Notes under the pieces: model-generated
The model's database searches: none
The model's input: only the letters and a program-made list of their open reading frames with translations
What the model was told of the DNA's origin: nothing
From: Clostridia bacterium
GTDB lineage: Bacteria > Bacillota > Clostridia > Christensenellales > UBA1242
Direction of reading: 5' to 3'
Assembly: GCA_017507215.1 (NCBI GenBank)
Contig: JAFWBI010000007.1
Coordinates: 1 to 64,000, forward strand
DNA length: 64,000 bases
Part shown: positions 40,563 to 48,295 of the stretch, one piece after another
Layout: the number at the start of each line of letters is the position of its first letter
Numbering within the stretch: position 1 is the stretch's first letter
Program-made: the position numbers and the translations under genes

Positions 40563-42455
40563 CTAATTTTTTTGAACCTTGCGAATAAGCAAGCTTGTGT
40601 TTGCTGGAATATTCAAACGAATTGCGTGAGCTTTTCCATTTTTGTTCATAATGCTTGAGTGAATAAGCTCGTTGTGTTCGTCAGTTCCACCAAAAAGTTC
40701 ATCATCTGTTGTGAAGATTTCTTCATAAGTTCCACTTTCGTCAACGCCGATAACATAGTCGGTGATTCTAAATGGAGAGAAATTACTCACACAATATAGA
40801 TAATTTCTGTTCTTGTCATAACGTTTAAACACGCAAACGCAGTTTAAATTGTCATCTTTAACAACCCATTCAAAACCTGATTTGTCGAAGTCAATTTCAT
40901 ACATTTCAGGGGTGTTGATGTAAAGGTGGTTGAGTGATGAAATGAATTTGCTGAGTTTTTTGTTGTTTTGAGCTTTCAAAAGTTTCCAGTTAATTGGCTC
41001 GTCGTGTGTCCACTCTGTGATTTGACCGAATTCGCTGCCCATGAATGAAAGCTTTTTGCCAGGGTGCATAAACATATAAAGATAGAATGCACGGCAAAGG
41101 TCAATTTTGGTTTTCATGTCATCGCCGTTCATCTTTTTGATGAGTGAGTGACGACCGTTTGCAACTTCGTCATGGTCAACAGGCAAGATGAAGTTTTCAT
41201 CAAAACAATAATCAAGAGTGTGAGTCAAAATCTTGTGATGATATTTTCTAAAGTGTGGGTCCATTGAAGTATATTCCCAAATATCGTTCATCCAACCAAC
41301 ATTCCACTTAAAGTTGAAACCGAGTCCACCGATTGTTGTTGGTTTTGTAACCATTGGCCAAGAAGAAACTTCTTCGGCAATCATGAGTGCATTAGGGAAC
41401 TCGCTGAAGATGCAGTTGTTTAAATTCTTCAAAAACTCAACACCTGCATAGTTGATGTTGTTTCCGTTGACGTTAGGAATCCACTCGTCAGGGTTTCTGC
41501 AGAAATCGAGATATAAAATCGCAACGCAAGCATCAACTCTGATTCCGTCAAAGTGATATTTTCTCATATAGAAAAGAGCACTTGCAAGCAAGAATTGAGT
41601 TACATATGGGTCTTCATAGTCAAACATTCTGGTTGTCCAAGCAAGTTGATATTTTCTGTCCCACTTTGGGCTTTCGTAAAGTGATTCGCCGTCCCAGTCC
41701 ATAAGTCCAAATTCGTGGAAATCGAAGTGGGCAGGAACCCAGTCTAAAATTACGCCAATTCCAGCTTCGTGGCACTTGTCAATGAAATACATAAAATCTT
41801 TTGGTTTGCCATATCTGCTTGTGATTGCGTAATAGCCTTGAACTTGATATCCCCAAGAAATATCTCTAGGGAACTCTGAAAGTGGCAAGAGTTCAATGTG
41901 GGTGTATCCCATTTTTTTAACGTATGGAATGAGTGATGTTGCAAGTTCACGGTAGGTGTAAAAACTGCCGTCTGCATGGCGTTTCCACGAAAGAAGACAC
42001 ACTTCATAAATGTTCATAGGTGTATCTAAGTGGTTTTTTTGTTCAAATTTTTCAAAATATTTTGAATCTTTCCATTTATAACCATCAAGGTCATAAATGT
42101 ATGATGCAAAGTCGCCATCATGTGTTACGTTTTGACCATAAAAAGCATATGGGTCAGCTTTCACAACTTCTTTGTCGTTTTTGTCAACAACGATATATTT
42201 ATATTTTTGAAGGTTTTTAGCCTTTTCAACAAAAACTTCCCACACATTTGAATTTTTGATTCGCTTTAGTGGGTGAGATTCTTTGTCCCAGTTGTTGAAA
42301 TCGCCAACAACAAAAATTTCTTTTGCTTTTGGAGCGTAAACCCTGAAGTAAACACCCGGCTTTCCGTTTTTTCTTCCAAAATGGCTGCCCAAATATTCAT
42401 AAACTTTTAAATCTTTGCCATTTTGTATGTTTGAAATTCTTTCTTCTGTCTTCAT
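40563..42455 (-). CDS. glgB: 1,4-alpha-glucan branching enzyme
   Basis: A 630-residue GH13 enzyme. A CBM48 domain (about 12-125; GVYFRVYAPKAKEIFVVGDFNNWD) precedes the catalytic barrel with VPAHF, FDGIRVDACVAIL (nucleophile Asp), MIAEEVSSWP (acid Glu) and PVDHDEV (third catalytic Asp). SFMGSEFGQITEW is typical of GlgB. Variation DACVAIL for the usual DAVASML is minor. It makes the alpha-1,6 branches of glycogen and is first in the glgBA operon behind a perfect promoter. ATG 42455 has AAGGAG about 12 bases upstream. Confidence 0.96.
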   Translation of the reverse strand: MKTEERISNIQNGKDLKVYEYLGSHFGRKNGKPGVYFRVYAPKAKEIFVVGDFNNWDKESHPLKRIKNSNVWEVFVEKAKNLQKYKYIVVDKNDKEVVKADPYAFYGQNVTHDGDFASYIYDLDGYKWKDSKYFEKFEQKNHLDTPMNIYEVCLLSWKRHADGSFYTYRELATSLIPYVKKMGYTHIELLPLSEFPRDISWGYQVQGYYAITSRYGKPKDFMYFIDKCHEAGIGVILDWVPAHFDFHEFGLMDWDGESLYESPKWDRKYQLAWTTRMFDYEDPYVTQFLLASALFYMRKYHFDGIRVDACVAILYLDFCRNPDEWIPNVNGNNINYAGVEFLKNLNNCIFSEFPNALMIAEEVSSWPMVTKPTTIGGLGFNFKWNVGWMNDIWEYTSMDPHFRKYHHKILTHTLDYCFDENFILPVDHDEVANGRHSLIKKMNGDDMKTKIDLCRAFYLYMFMHPGKKLSFMGSEFGQITEWTHDEPINWKLLKAQNNKKLSKFISSLNHLYINTPEMYEIDFDKSGFEWVVKDDNLNCVCVFKRYDKNRNYLYCVSNFSPFRITDYVIGVDESGTYEEIFTTDDELFGGTDEHNELIHSSIMNKNGKAHAIRLNIPANTSLLIRKVQKN

Positions 42456-42493
42456 AAAATCGCGAGACTCCTTGAATTATTTAAAACAAGAAA

Positions 42494-42522
42494 ATTATAA
42501 CAAATATATAGTGTATTGTCAA
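42494..42522 (-). promoter_or_regulatory. Consensus promoter of glgBA
   Basis: On the minus strand TTGACA (42522-42517), 17 bp, TATAAT (42499-42494). Confidence 0.92.
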
Positions 42523-42644
42523 ACCACAGCATAACCACAATGCTAATTTCGGGGGACAAATGAGCAAAATTTGTATATATTTGTTAAAAATAAAAAATCA
42601 TATGGATTTTACTTGTTTTTTAATGAAATTAAAATATAATCTTC

Positions 42645-42679
42645 AAATCCTTTTTTTGGTATATGGCGTATGTTATCAT
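42645..42679 (+). promoter_or_regulatory. Class-2 promoter/operator of the 86-residue FtsK-gamma gene
   Basis: AAATCC (42645-42650), 8 bp TTTTTTTG, degenerate right half GTAT (42659-42662), exactly 11 bp, TATCAT (42674-42679). It is 21 kb away from the other copies, so the regulon is dispersed. Confidence 0.8.
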
Positions 42680-42708
42680 GAAGTTATAAATTAAAAAGGA
42701 GAAAAATT

Positions 42709-42969
42709 ATGAAATTAAAAAATGTTGAAGAAATGAAAAATTTTGATAATTATTTCAAAGCGGCAGTGATGCTAACAATGTGTAACGGTTGTGTGTCTGC
42801 TGCGTTGTTGCAAAGAAAGTTTGCAATTGGCTATTCAAGAGCTGCGAGAATAGTTGATGCTATGGAAGATTGTGGTTTTGTTGCACCATTAGACAGTGAA
42901 AAAAGACGCAAAGCACTCATAACACCTGAAAAGTTTGAAGAAATTTTTGGTGAAAAGTTTGAAGTGTAA
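42709..42969 (+). CDS. Free-standing FtsK-gamma domain protein
   Basis: The 86-residue protein is close to the gamma domain of FtsK/SpoIIIE: CVSAALLQRKFAIGYSRAARIVDAMEDCGFVAPLDSEKRRKALI (about 26-69) has the family's ordered residues, including the LLQR-F-IGY-RAAR core helix and the wing. In FtsK this part is joined to the motor and reads oriented octamers. Here it is encoded alone, behind an AAAGGAG site and a class-2 promoter. It is a relative of the 81-residue protein at 20688. It might guide the free motor at 13751, or act as an independent regulator. Confidence 0.92.
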   Translation: MKLKNVEEMKNFDNYFKAAVMLTMCNGCVSAALLQRKFAIGYSRAARIVDAMEDCGFVAPLDSEKRRKALITPEKFEEIFGEKFEV

Positions 42970-43053
42970 GAAGATTAAATAAGTTTGCGTTTGCTGGGCT
43001 AAAAAAGATGATTTTTTGAGTGTGATTTGGTATACTTTTTCTAGGAGATTTTT

Positions 43054-43803
43054 ATGAAAATTATCAGTTGGAACACAAACGGGCTTCGTGCTTGCAAAGA
43101 AAAGGGATTTGATGAGTTTTTTGAAACTGAAGATGCAGACATTTTTTGCGTTCAAGAAACCAAAATGCAAGAAGGTCAAGCAGACCTTAAAAAGAAAGGG
43201 TATCATTTATTTATGAGCTCTGCAGAAAAGAAAGGGTATAGTGGAACGCTTATCTATTCAAAAAAAGAGCCAATTTCTGTGGTTTTTGGCATCAATGAAA
43301 AATATAACGACGAAGGCAGAGTTATCACCCTTGAATTTGAAGATTTTTATATGGTTAATGCCTATGTTCCAAACTCTCAAGAAGAGCTTAAACGCCTTGA
43401 CTATCGCATGGTTTTTGAAGACGATATTAGAAAATATTTAAACTCGCTCAGCAAAAACAAAACAGTCATCTACACCGGTGACCTTAATGTTGCGCACACA
43501 GAAATCGACATCAAAAATGCCAAATCAAACGAGAGAAATGCAGGTTTCACTATTGAAGAGAGAACAAAGATGACGGAACTTTTGGAATCTGGCTTTGTTG
43601 ATTCGTTTAGATATTTATATCCAAACAAAATCGAATATTCTTGGTGGAGCTATCGCTTTCAGGCAAGGGCAAAAAATGTGGGTTGGCGTCTTGATTATTT
43701 CATTGTTTCAGAAAATGCAAAAAATAAGATTCGCGATTCAAAGATTTACACATCTGTTCTTGGCAGTGACCATGCTCCAATCGGGCTTGAAATTGAATTG
43801 TAA
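43054..43803 (+). CDS. xth: Exodeoxyribonuclease III
   Basis: A 249-residue AP endonuclease/3'-exonuclease of base-excision repair. The motifs are in order: SWNTNGLRAC, VQETKMQ (catalytic Glu), MVNAYVPNS, TGDLNVAHTEID (Asp-Asn pair), WSYRFQARAKNVGWRLDYF and LGSDHAPIGL (catalytic Asp-His). The length is normal for bacterial ExoA. AGGAGA precedes the ATG and a TATACT hexamer at about 43031 suggests a promoter. Confidence 0.97.
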   Translation: MKIISWNTNGLRACKEKGFDEFFETEDADIFCVQETKMQEGQADLKKKGYHLFMSSAEKKGYSGTLIYSKKEPISVVFGINEKYNDEGRVITLEFEDFYMVNAYVPNSQEELKRLDYRMVFEDDIRKYLNSLSKNKTVIYTGDLNVAHTEIDIKNAKSNERNAGFTIEERTKMTELLESGFVDSFRYLYPNKIEYSWWSYRFQARAKNVGWRLDYFIVSENAKNKIRDSKIYTSVLGSDHAPIGLEIEL

Positions 43804-43833
43804 ATAAAAGCAGAATAAATCTGATAAAAAAGA

Positions 43834-43862
43834 TTGAAAATTTAAAAGTTTAGTGATATAAT
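43834..43862 (+). promoter_or_regulatory. Promoter of the SAM riboswitch/metK transcript
   Basis: TTGAAA (43834-43839), exactly 17 bp, TATAAT (43857-43862) with extended TG one base upstream. Confidence 0.92.
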
Positions 43863-43870
43863 ACGTGTAT

Positions 43871-43955
43871 TCCATAAAGAGTGTGCGAGGGACAGCCCCG
43901 TCGACCACACAGCAACCTAGCTTTCGCCAAGGTGCTAAAGGCTGACCGATGGTTC
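43871..43955 (+). promoter_or_regulatory. S-box-class SAM riboswitch aptamer
   Basis: The core features are present: AAAGAGTGTG, GAGGGACAGCCCCGTCGA between the GTGTG/CACAC arms of P2, then AGCAACCT and AAGGTGCTAAA of P3 and its junction. P1 appears weak (CCAT at 43872-43875 with ATGG at 43949-43952). The details suggest SAM-I or the SAM-I/IV variant; I cannot separate them by eye. CCGATGG (43946-43952) can instead pair with CCGTCGG (43972-43978), an antiterminator. It regulates metK. Confidence 0.85.
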
Positions 43956-43970
43956 GAGTTTTAAATTGAG

Positions 43971-43996
43971 TCCGTCGGATTACGACGGATTTTTTA
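43971..43996 (+). terminator. Riboswitch-controlled terminator before metK
   Basis: TCCGTCG/CGACGGA around GATTA, followed by six T. Its 5' arm overlaps the antiterminator pairing with 43946-43952. Confidence 0.9.
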
Positions 43997-44037
43997 ATGC
44001 CTGAAATTATGGAAAAACAAAAGATTTAGGAGAGATT

Positions 44038-45126
44038 ATGAGAAAAATTATTACAAGTGAATCCGTGAATATCGGACACCCAGACAAAACTTGTGACACC
44101 ATTGCAGACGCAATTTTAGATGCTGCTCTTGCAGGTGACCCACATTCACAAATGGCTGTTGAATGTGCAATCAAAAATGACAAATTGTTTATTTATGGTG
44201 AAGCAACAACAAAATCAGAAATTGATTATGAAAAAATCGGCAGAGAAGTTTTGAAAGAAATTGGCTATGAAAACGAGTTTCAAGTTATCAAAGAAATTTC
44301 TATTCAAAGCCCAGACATCGCACAAGCTGTTATTGGCGAAGAAGAACTCAAAGCTAATGACCAAGGTATGGTTTATGGTTACGCTTCAAACGAAACTGCT
44401 GAATTTATGCCACTTCCAATCATCGTTGCTCACAAGCTTATGAAGAAGTATGATGAATATAGAAGAACAACTTCTTGTTATTATGCAGATGCAAAAAGCC
44501 AAGTTTCAATCGAATATGAAGATGAAAAGCCAGTTGCAATCGCAACAGTTTTGGTTAGTGTTTCTCACAGTGACGAGCTTGAAACTGAACAAATTCAAAA
44601 AGACGTTAAAGAAAACGTTATCGACCCAGTTTTAAAAGAATATGCTGAGTTTGACCAATCAAACACAAAATTCTTAATCAACACCAGTGGAAAGTTTACC
44701 ATTTGGGGAAGCTTTGGCGACAGTGGTTGTGTTGGAAGAAAAATTATTGTTGACACCTATGGTGGCGTGGGCAGAGTTGGTGGTGGTTGCTTCAGCTCTA
44801 AAAACGCAACAAAAGTTGACAGAAGTGCTTGTTATTACGCAAGATATGTTGCAAAGAATATTGTTGCACATGGTCTTGCTGACAAGTGTGAAATTCAAGC
44901 AAGTTATGCAATTGGTATTGCTGAACCAGTGAGCCTATATGTTGAAACATTCGGCACAAACAAAGTTTCAATGGAAGAAATTTTGGAATATGTAAACAAC
45001 AACTTCAGCTTCAGACTTTCAAACATCATTAACGAGCTTGATTTGCTCAGACCAATCTATAAGCAAACAGCTTGCTTTGGCCACTTTGGAAGAAATGAAT
45101 TTCCTTGGGAACAAATCAAAGACTAA
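44038..45126 (+). CDS. metK: S-adenosylmethionine synthetase
   Basis: The 362-residue enzyme makes S-adenosylmethionine from ATP and methionine. It has SVNIGHPDKTCDTIADAILDA (ATP-binding hexapeptide region, usually GHPDKICDQ), GDQG-like ANDQGMVYGYAS, GGGCFSSKNATKVDRSACYYARY (the P-loop-like segment, usually GGGAFSGKD) and FGHFGR near the end. It is about 20-30 residues shorter than typical MetK, and several near-invariant positions are changed, so it is a divergent branch, but all domains remain. It is controlled by the SAM riboswitch and has a strong AGGAGAG site. Confidence 0.95.
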   Translation: MRKIITSESVNIGHPDKTCDTIADAILDAALAGDPHSQMAVECAIKNDKLFIYGEATTKSEIDYEKIGREVLKEIGYENEFQVIKEISIQSPDIAQAVIGEEELKANDQGMVYGYASNETAEFMPLPIIVAHKLMKKYDEYRRTTSCYYADAKSQVSIEYEDEKPVAIATVLVSVSHSDELETEQIQKDVKENVIDPVLKEYAEFDQSNTKFLINTSGKFTIWGSFGDSGCVGRKIIVDTYGGVGRVGGGCFSSKNATKVDRSACYYARYVAKNIVAHGLADKCEIQASYAIGIAEPVSLYVETFGTNKVSMEEILEYVNNNFSFRLSNIINELDLLRPIYKQTACFGHFGRNEFPWEQIKD

Positions 45127-45138
45127 GTTCAAACGCTT

Positions 45139-45168
45139 TAAAGATGGGTATTTTTACCCATCTTTTTA
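45139..45168 (+). terminator. Terminator after metK
   Basis: AAAGATGGGTA/TACCCATCTTT around TTTT, followed by T. Confidence 0.92.
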
Positions 45169-45174
45169 TTTTGT

Positions 45175-45203
45175 TTGACAAATTTTCAGTGTGTGTTTAA
45201 AAT
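45175..45203 (+). promoter_or_regulatory. Promoter of the PHP-domain gene
   Basis: TTGACA (45175-45180), 17 bp, TAAAAT (45198-45203). Confidence 0.85.
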
Positions 45204-45222
45204 TTTGAATAGGAGAGATTTT

Positions 45223-46089
45223 ATGATTGATTTGCATATGCACACAACTTGTTCAGACGGAACTGATAGCGTTGAAAAACTCATTGACAACGTCATCTTA
45301 GAAGGGGTGACATTTTTTTCAATCACAGACCACGACACAGCAAAAGCGTGCAGAAAAATCTTAAAAAGTGAAGAGCTCAAACAGAAAATCAAAGATGCAA
45401 ACATAGCGTTTGTTCCAGGAATTGAGTATAGCTGCATTTACAAGGGCAGAAAAGTGCATATTTTGGCATATGACATTGACCCAAATTCTGACGAAGTTCG
45501 AGATTTTGAAAAAAGACTTAAACTTTTGATGAAGGAAAAAGATATATATAGATTCAAGGCGATTGAAGATGCAGGGTTCAAGTTTTCAGAGCAGTCTATG
45601 GAATTTTTGAACAGCAGAATCAATATAAGAACTCCAGATGTTGCAAACTGTTTGAAAAATGACGGTTTTTTTGAAGATATTGAAGATGCTCACGTGTTCT
45701 TAAAATCTATCAAATATCCAAGAGATTATTTGTTTGATGCGATTGAAGTTATTTCTGAAATGTCAAAAGCAGGTGCAAAAGTGGTTTGGGCACACTCAAT
45801 TTATGGAGTGAAACAAAGGCATATTCCATTTGAGCAGGTGGACGATTTTGTTTGTGACTTCAAGAAATTTGGGCTTTCAGGCTTAGAGTGTTATTATTCA
45901 CTTTATGATGAAAATGAAATTGCAGAACTTGTTAAAATTGCAAAAAAACATGGGCTTTTTGTGACTTGTGGCTCAGATTATCATGGCAAGAACAAAAAGA
46001 TAAAACTGCTCGAGAGAAGTGTTGATGGCACAAAAGTTCCTGAAGATGAAATCAAAATTATCAAAACATTTAAAAATGTAATCAAATGA
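45223..46089 (+). CDS. PHP-domain phosphoesterase (YciV/RNase AM-like)
   Basis: A 288-residue protein of the PHP family that hydrolyses 3',5'-nucleotide bisphosphates or trims RNA 5' ends. Metal ligands are visible: DLHMHTTCSDG at the start, SITDHD, PGIEYSC, AHSIYG (the usual AHP is changed to AHS) and CGSDYHG near the end. ATG 45223 is chosen for AGGAGAG; a longer in-frame reading from 45175 would start inside the -35. It is transcribed alone. Confidence 0.92.
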   Translation: MIDLHMHTTCSDGTDSVEKLIDNVILEGVTFFSITDHDTAKACRKILKSEELKQKIKDANIAFVPGIEYSCIYKGRKVHILAYDIDPNSDEVRDFEKRLKLLMKEKDIYRFKAIEDAGFKFSEQSMEFLNSRINIRTPDVANCLKNDGFFEDIEDAHVFLKSIKYPRDYLFDAIEVISEMSKAGAKVVWAHSIYGVKQRHIPFEQVDDFVCDFKKFGLSGLECYYSLYDENEIAELVKIAKKHGLFVTCGSDYHGKNKKIKLLERSVDGTKVPEDEIKIIKTFKNVIK

Positions 46090-46109
46090 TGAGTTTGTTT
46101 AATATAATA

Positions 46110-46137
46110 AGTACTGAGATTATTCTCAGTGCTTTTT
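46110..46137 (+). terminator. Terminator after the PHP gene
   Basis: ACTGAGA/TCTCAGT around TTAT, followed by T. Confidence 0.88.
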
Positions 46138-46176
46138 TGTTTGAAAAAAATATTGTAAATTTTGAAAAATTGGGTA

Positions 46177-46205
46177 TTGACAAACATTATAACTTATGAT
46201 AGAAT
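46177..46205 (+). promoter_or_regulatory. Promoter of the acidic coiled-coil membrane protein
   Basis: TTGACA (46177-46182), 17 bp, TAGAAT (46200-46205). About 100 nt of A-rich leader follow. Confidence 0.85.
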
Positions 46206-46309
46206 AACTGTAGTGAAAGAAATTTCACATTAAAAATGCAAAAAATTAAACAAAAATGTTGAAAATTTTACATTTGGAAAGTGAAATTTTTAAAAGGGGG
46301 AAATTAAAA

Positions 46310-47308
46310 ATGACAGTTTTACAAATTGTTTTGCTCAGTGTTGCAGGTGCTTTTGCCTTGGCGTCAATTGTGTTTATGATTATGTTTATTGTTGAAATCA
46401 CTGTTGAGCCAAAAGAAGAAAAATTAGAAGATGTTCAAAGCGTGTTCACAGTTAATGTGATTAACAACGTCGTTAAAGATGAAGAAGATGAAGATGTTGA
46501 CGCTATGCTTGCTAAGCTTGATGAAGAAACAGAAGGCGAAGAAGTAGAAGAAGAAAAACAAGAAGAAGCTAAAGAAGAAGCTGTAGTTGAAGAAGCTGTG
46601 GTTGAAGAAAAAGACACTTTGGTTGAAATCTTTGAAGAAATCGAAGAAACTCCAGCTGAAGAAGAAGTTGAAGAAAAGGTTGAAGAAGTTAAAGAAGAAA
46701 TTGTTGAAGAAAAACAAGAAGAAATCGCTGAAGAAAAGGTTGAAAAGGTTGAAGAATCAAAGATTGAAGACCTTGCTGCTGTTTCTGAAGATGACGAAGA
46801 TGAAACTTCTGAGCCAAGTGAAGATACTGAAATTTTGGAGTATACAGGCTTAAAAGATGAACAAGTTGACATTCAAGCAAATGGTTCAATCGACTATTCT
46901 GCAAGACTTGAAAAAATCATTGCAAGCAGAGATAAAATTGAAAGAGACCTTGCAAAGATTCAAAAAGCAATCTTGAAATATGAAAGAACAAAGAGAAGAA
47001 AAAACAGAAACCAAAAGATGCTTGACAGACGTGCTGGTGAACTTACAAACCTTAACCTTGTTATGTATAGCGTAACAGACATCAAAAATATTGATGAAGA
47101 CAAAAAGGCTAAACAAGAAGAACTCACAGCTCACATTGCTGAACTTAAAGCAAGCATTCAAGATGCTGAAGAATATATCGAAAGCAACAAAGAAAAGAAC
47201 GACCACAACGTTAAAATGGCTAAGTTCTTACTTCAAGAAAAAGCTAGATATAACGAAGAAATTGCTGAACTTCAAAAACTTACAGATGCTGAAGGCGACG
47301 CAAAATAG
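46310..47308 (+). CDS. Membrane-anchored acidic coiled-coil protein
   Basis: Not recognised as a family. The 332 residues start with a membrane helix (about 3-28), then a low-complexity region of Glu with Val, Ala and Lys (about 55-180; EEVEEEKQEEAKEEAVVEE type), then a basic coiled coil (about 200-320; ILKYERTKRRKNRNQKMLDRRAGELTNLN). The arrangement suits a cytoplasmic tether or scaffold at the membrane. The start is ATG 46310 behind AAAGGGGG; an in-frame ATG at 46256 has no binding site. The protein at 52046 has a similar plan (helix, coiled coil, Lys/Glu tail). Confidence 0.85.
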   Translation: MTVLQIVLLSVAGAFALASIVFMIMFIVEITVEPKEEKLEDVQSVFTVNVINNVVKDEEDEDVDAMLAKLDEETEGEEVEEEKQEEAKEEAVVEEAVVEEKDTLVEIFEEIEETPAEEEVEEKVEEVKEEIVEEKQEEIAEEKVEKVEESKIEDLAAVSEDDEDETSEPSEDTEILEYTGLKDEQVDIQANGSIDYSARLEKIIASRDKIERDLAKIQKAILKYERTKRRKNRNQKMLDRRAGELTNLNLVMYSVTDIKNIDEDKKAKQEELTAHIAELKASIQDAEEYIESNKEKNDHNVKMAKFLLQEKARYNEEIAELQKLTDAEGDAK

Positions 47309-47328
47309 TTAAAATATCGAAATTTAGG

Positions 47329-47359
47329 CAGACCGAGTGTAACACTTGGTCTGTTTTTT
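47329..47359 (+). terminator. Terminator after the acidic coiled-coil gene
   Basis: CAGACC-GAGTG/CACTT-GGTCTG stem with a short loop, then six T. Confidence 0.88.
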
Positions 47360-47431
47360 ATTTACTAAATTTGAAAATAATGGTATTATTAAGGCACAAA
47401 AATAAAAAACTAATAATTGTTGGGTGATTTT

Positions 47432-48295
47432 ATGTTTGATTTTTTTAAGAAAAAGAAAACTGAAGGAATTGATATTCACAAAAAGGTCAAAATTGGCTTG
47501 GCGCTTGGTGGTGGTGGCGCTAGGGGAATCGGTCACATTGGGGCGCTTAAAGCTTTTGAAGAGCTTGGCGTGAAGTTTGACTATGTGGCTGGAACAAGTG
47601 CAGGAAGCATCATGGCTGCGCTTTATGCTTTTGGAAAATCAGCAAAAGAAATGGAAGAACTTGCAAAGGGGCTTAAAAAGAAAGATATTATGCGTGGCAG
47701 CATACCTTTTATTAAGCCGATTAACACCGAAAAACTTGAAGACCAACTCAACAAGGCATTTGGGGATATCACGGTTTTTTCTGAGATGAAAATTCCACTC
47801 ACAGTTGTTTGCACAGACCTTAAAACCGGCAGAGAAATTGACTTTGACTATGGAAATGTTGCAAAGGTTGTTTCTGCAAGTTGTGCTGTTCCAGGAGTGT
47901 TTACACCAGTTGTGTATGAAGATATGCACCTTGTTGATGGTGGGGTTAGAAACAATGTTCCTGCTGATGTGGTTAAAAAAATGGGTGCAAATGTTGTTTT
48001 TGCAATCGACGTCAACCATTTGCGTGGCACGGGAACAGATTCGCTTTCAACTGTTGGAGTGCTTTCTTCAACCATTGGAATCATGATGCAAGCAAAAGTT
48101 GATGACGTTTTAAATCAAGCAGATTTGATTTTCAAGCCTTCTCTTGAGCAATTTTCACCACTTAAATTTGAAGGCATTAATGAAATGATAAAAATCGGTT
48201 ATGATACCGTTATGGCAAATAAAGATAAAATTCAAAAAATGTTAGGGCTTAATCCTAAAAAGATAGGAAAGTTTTTCACTCATGACAAGAAATAA
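47432..48295 (+). CDS. Patatin-like phospholipase (RssA-like)
   Basis: The 287-residue protein has the patatin signature: oxyanion-hole loop ALGGGGARGIGHIG (about 26-39), nucleophile elbow GTSAGS (Ser about 61) and the DGGVRNN catalytic Asp. PLTVVCTDLKTGREI is also typical. It should hydrolyse lipid acyl esters, and bacterial members are cytosolic or membrane-associated. A short Lys-rich N-terminus (MFDFFKKKK) could bind the membrane. ATG 47432 is preceded by GGGTGA. Its last 14 bases overlap the next gene, so the two are coupled. Confidence 0.93.
   Translation: MFDFFKKKKTEGIDIHKKVKIGLALGGGGARGIGHIGALKAFEELGVKFDYVAGTSAGSIMAALYAFGKSAKEMEELAKGLKKKDIMRGSIPFIKPINTEKLEDQLNKAFGDITVFSEMKIPLTVVCTDLKTGREIDFDYGNVAKVVSASCAVPGVFTPVVYEDMHLVDGGVRNNVPADVVKKMGANVVFAIDVNHLRGTGTDSLSTVGVLSSTIGIMMQAKVDDVLNQADLIFKPSLEQFSPLKFEGINEMIKIGYDTVMANKDKIQKMLGLNPKKIGKFFTHDKK

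Noticed and set aside
45175-45222. Longer start for the PHP phosphoesterase
   Set aside because: It starts inside the -35 hexamer of its promoter. The ATG at 45223 has AGGAGAG and begins directly with the DLHMHT metal motif.
46435-46872. Serine-rich minus-strand ORF of 145 codons
   Set aside because: It is the antisense of Glu-rich GAA/GAAG repeats in the acidic coiled-coil gene, an artefact of composition.
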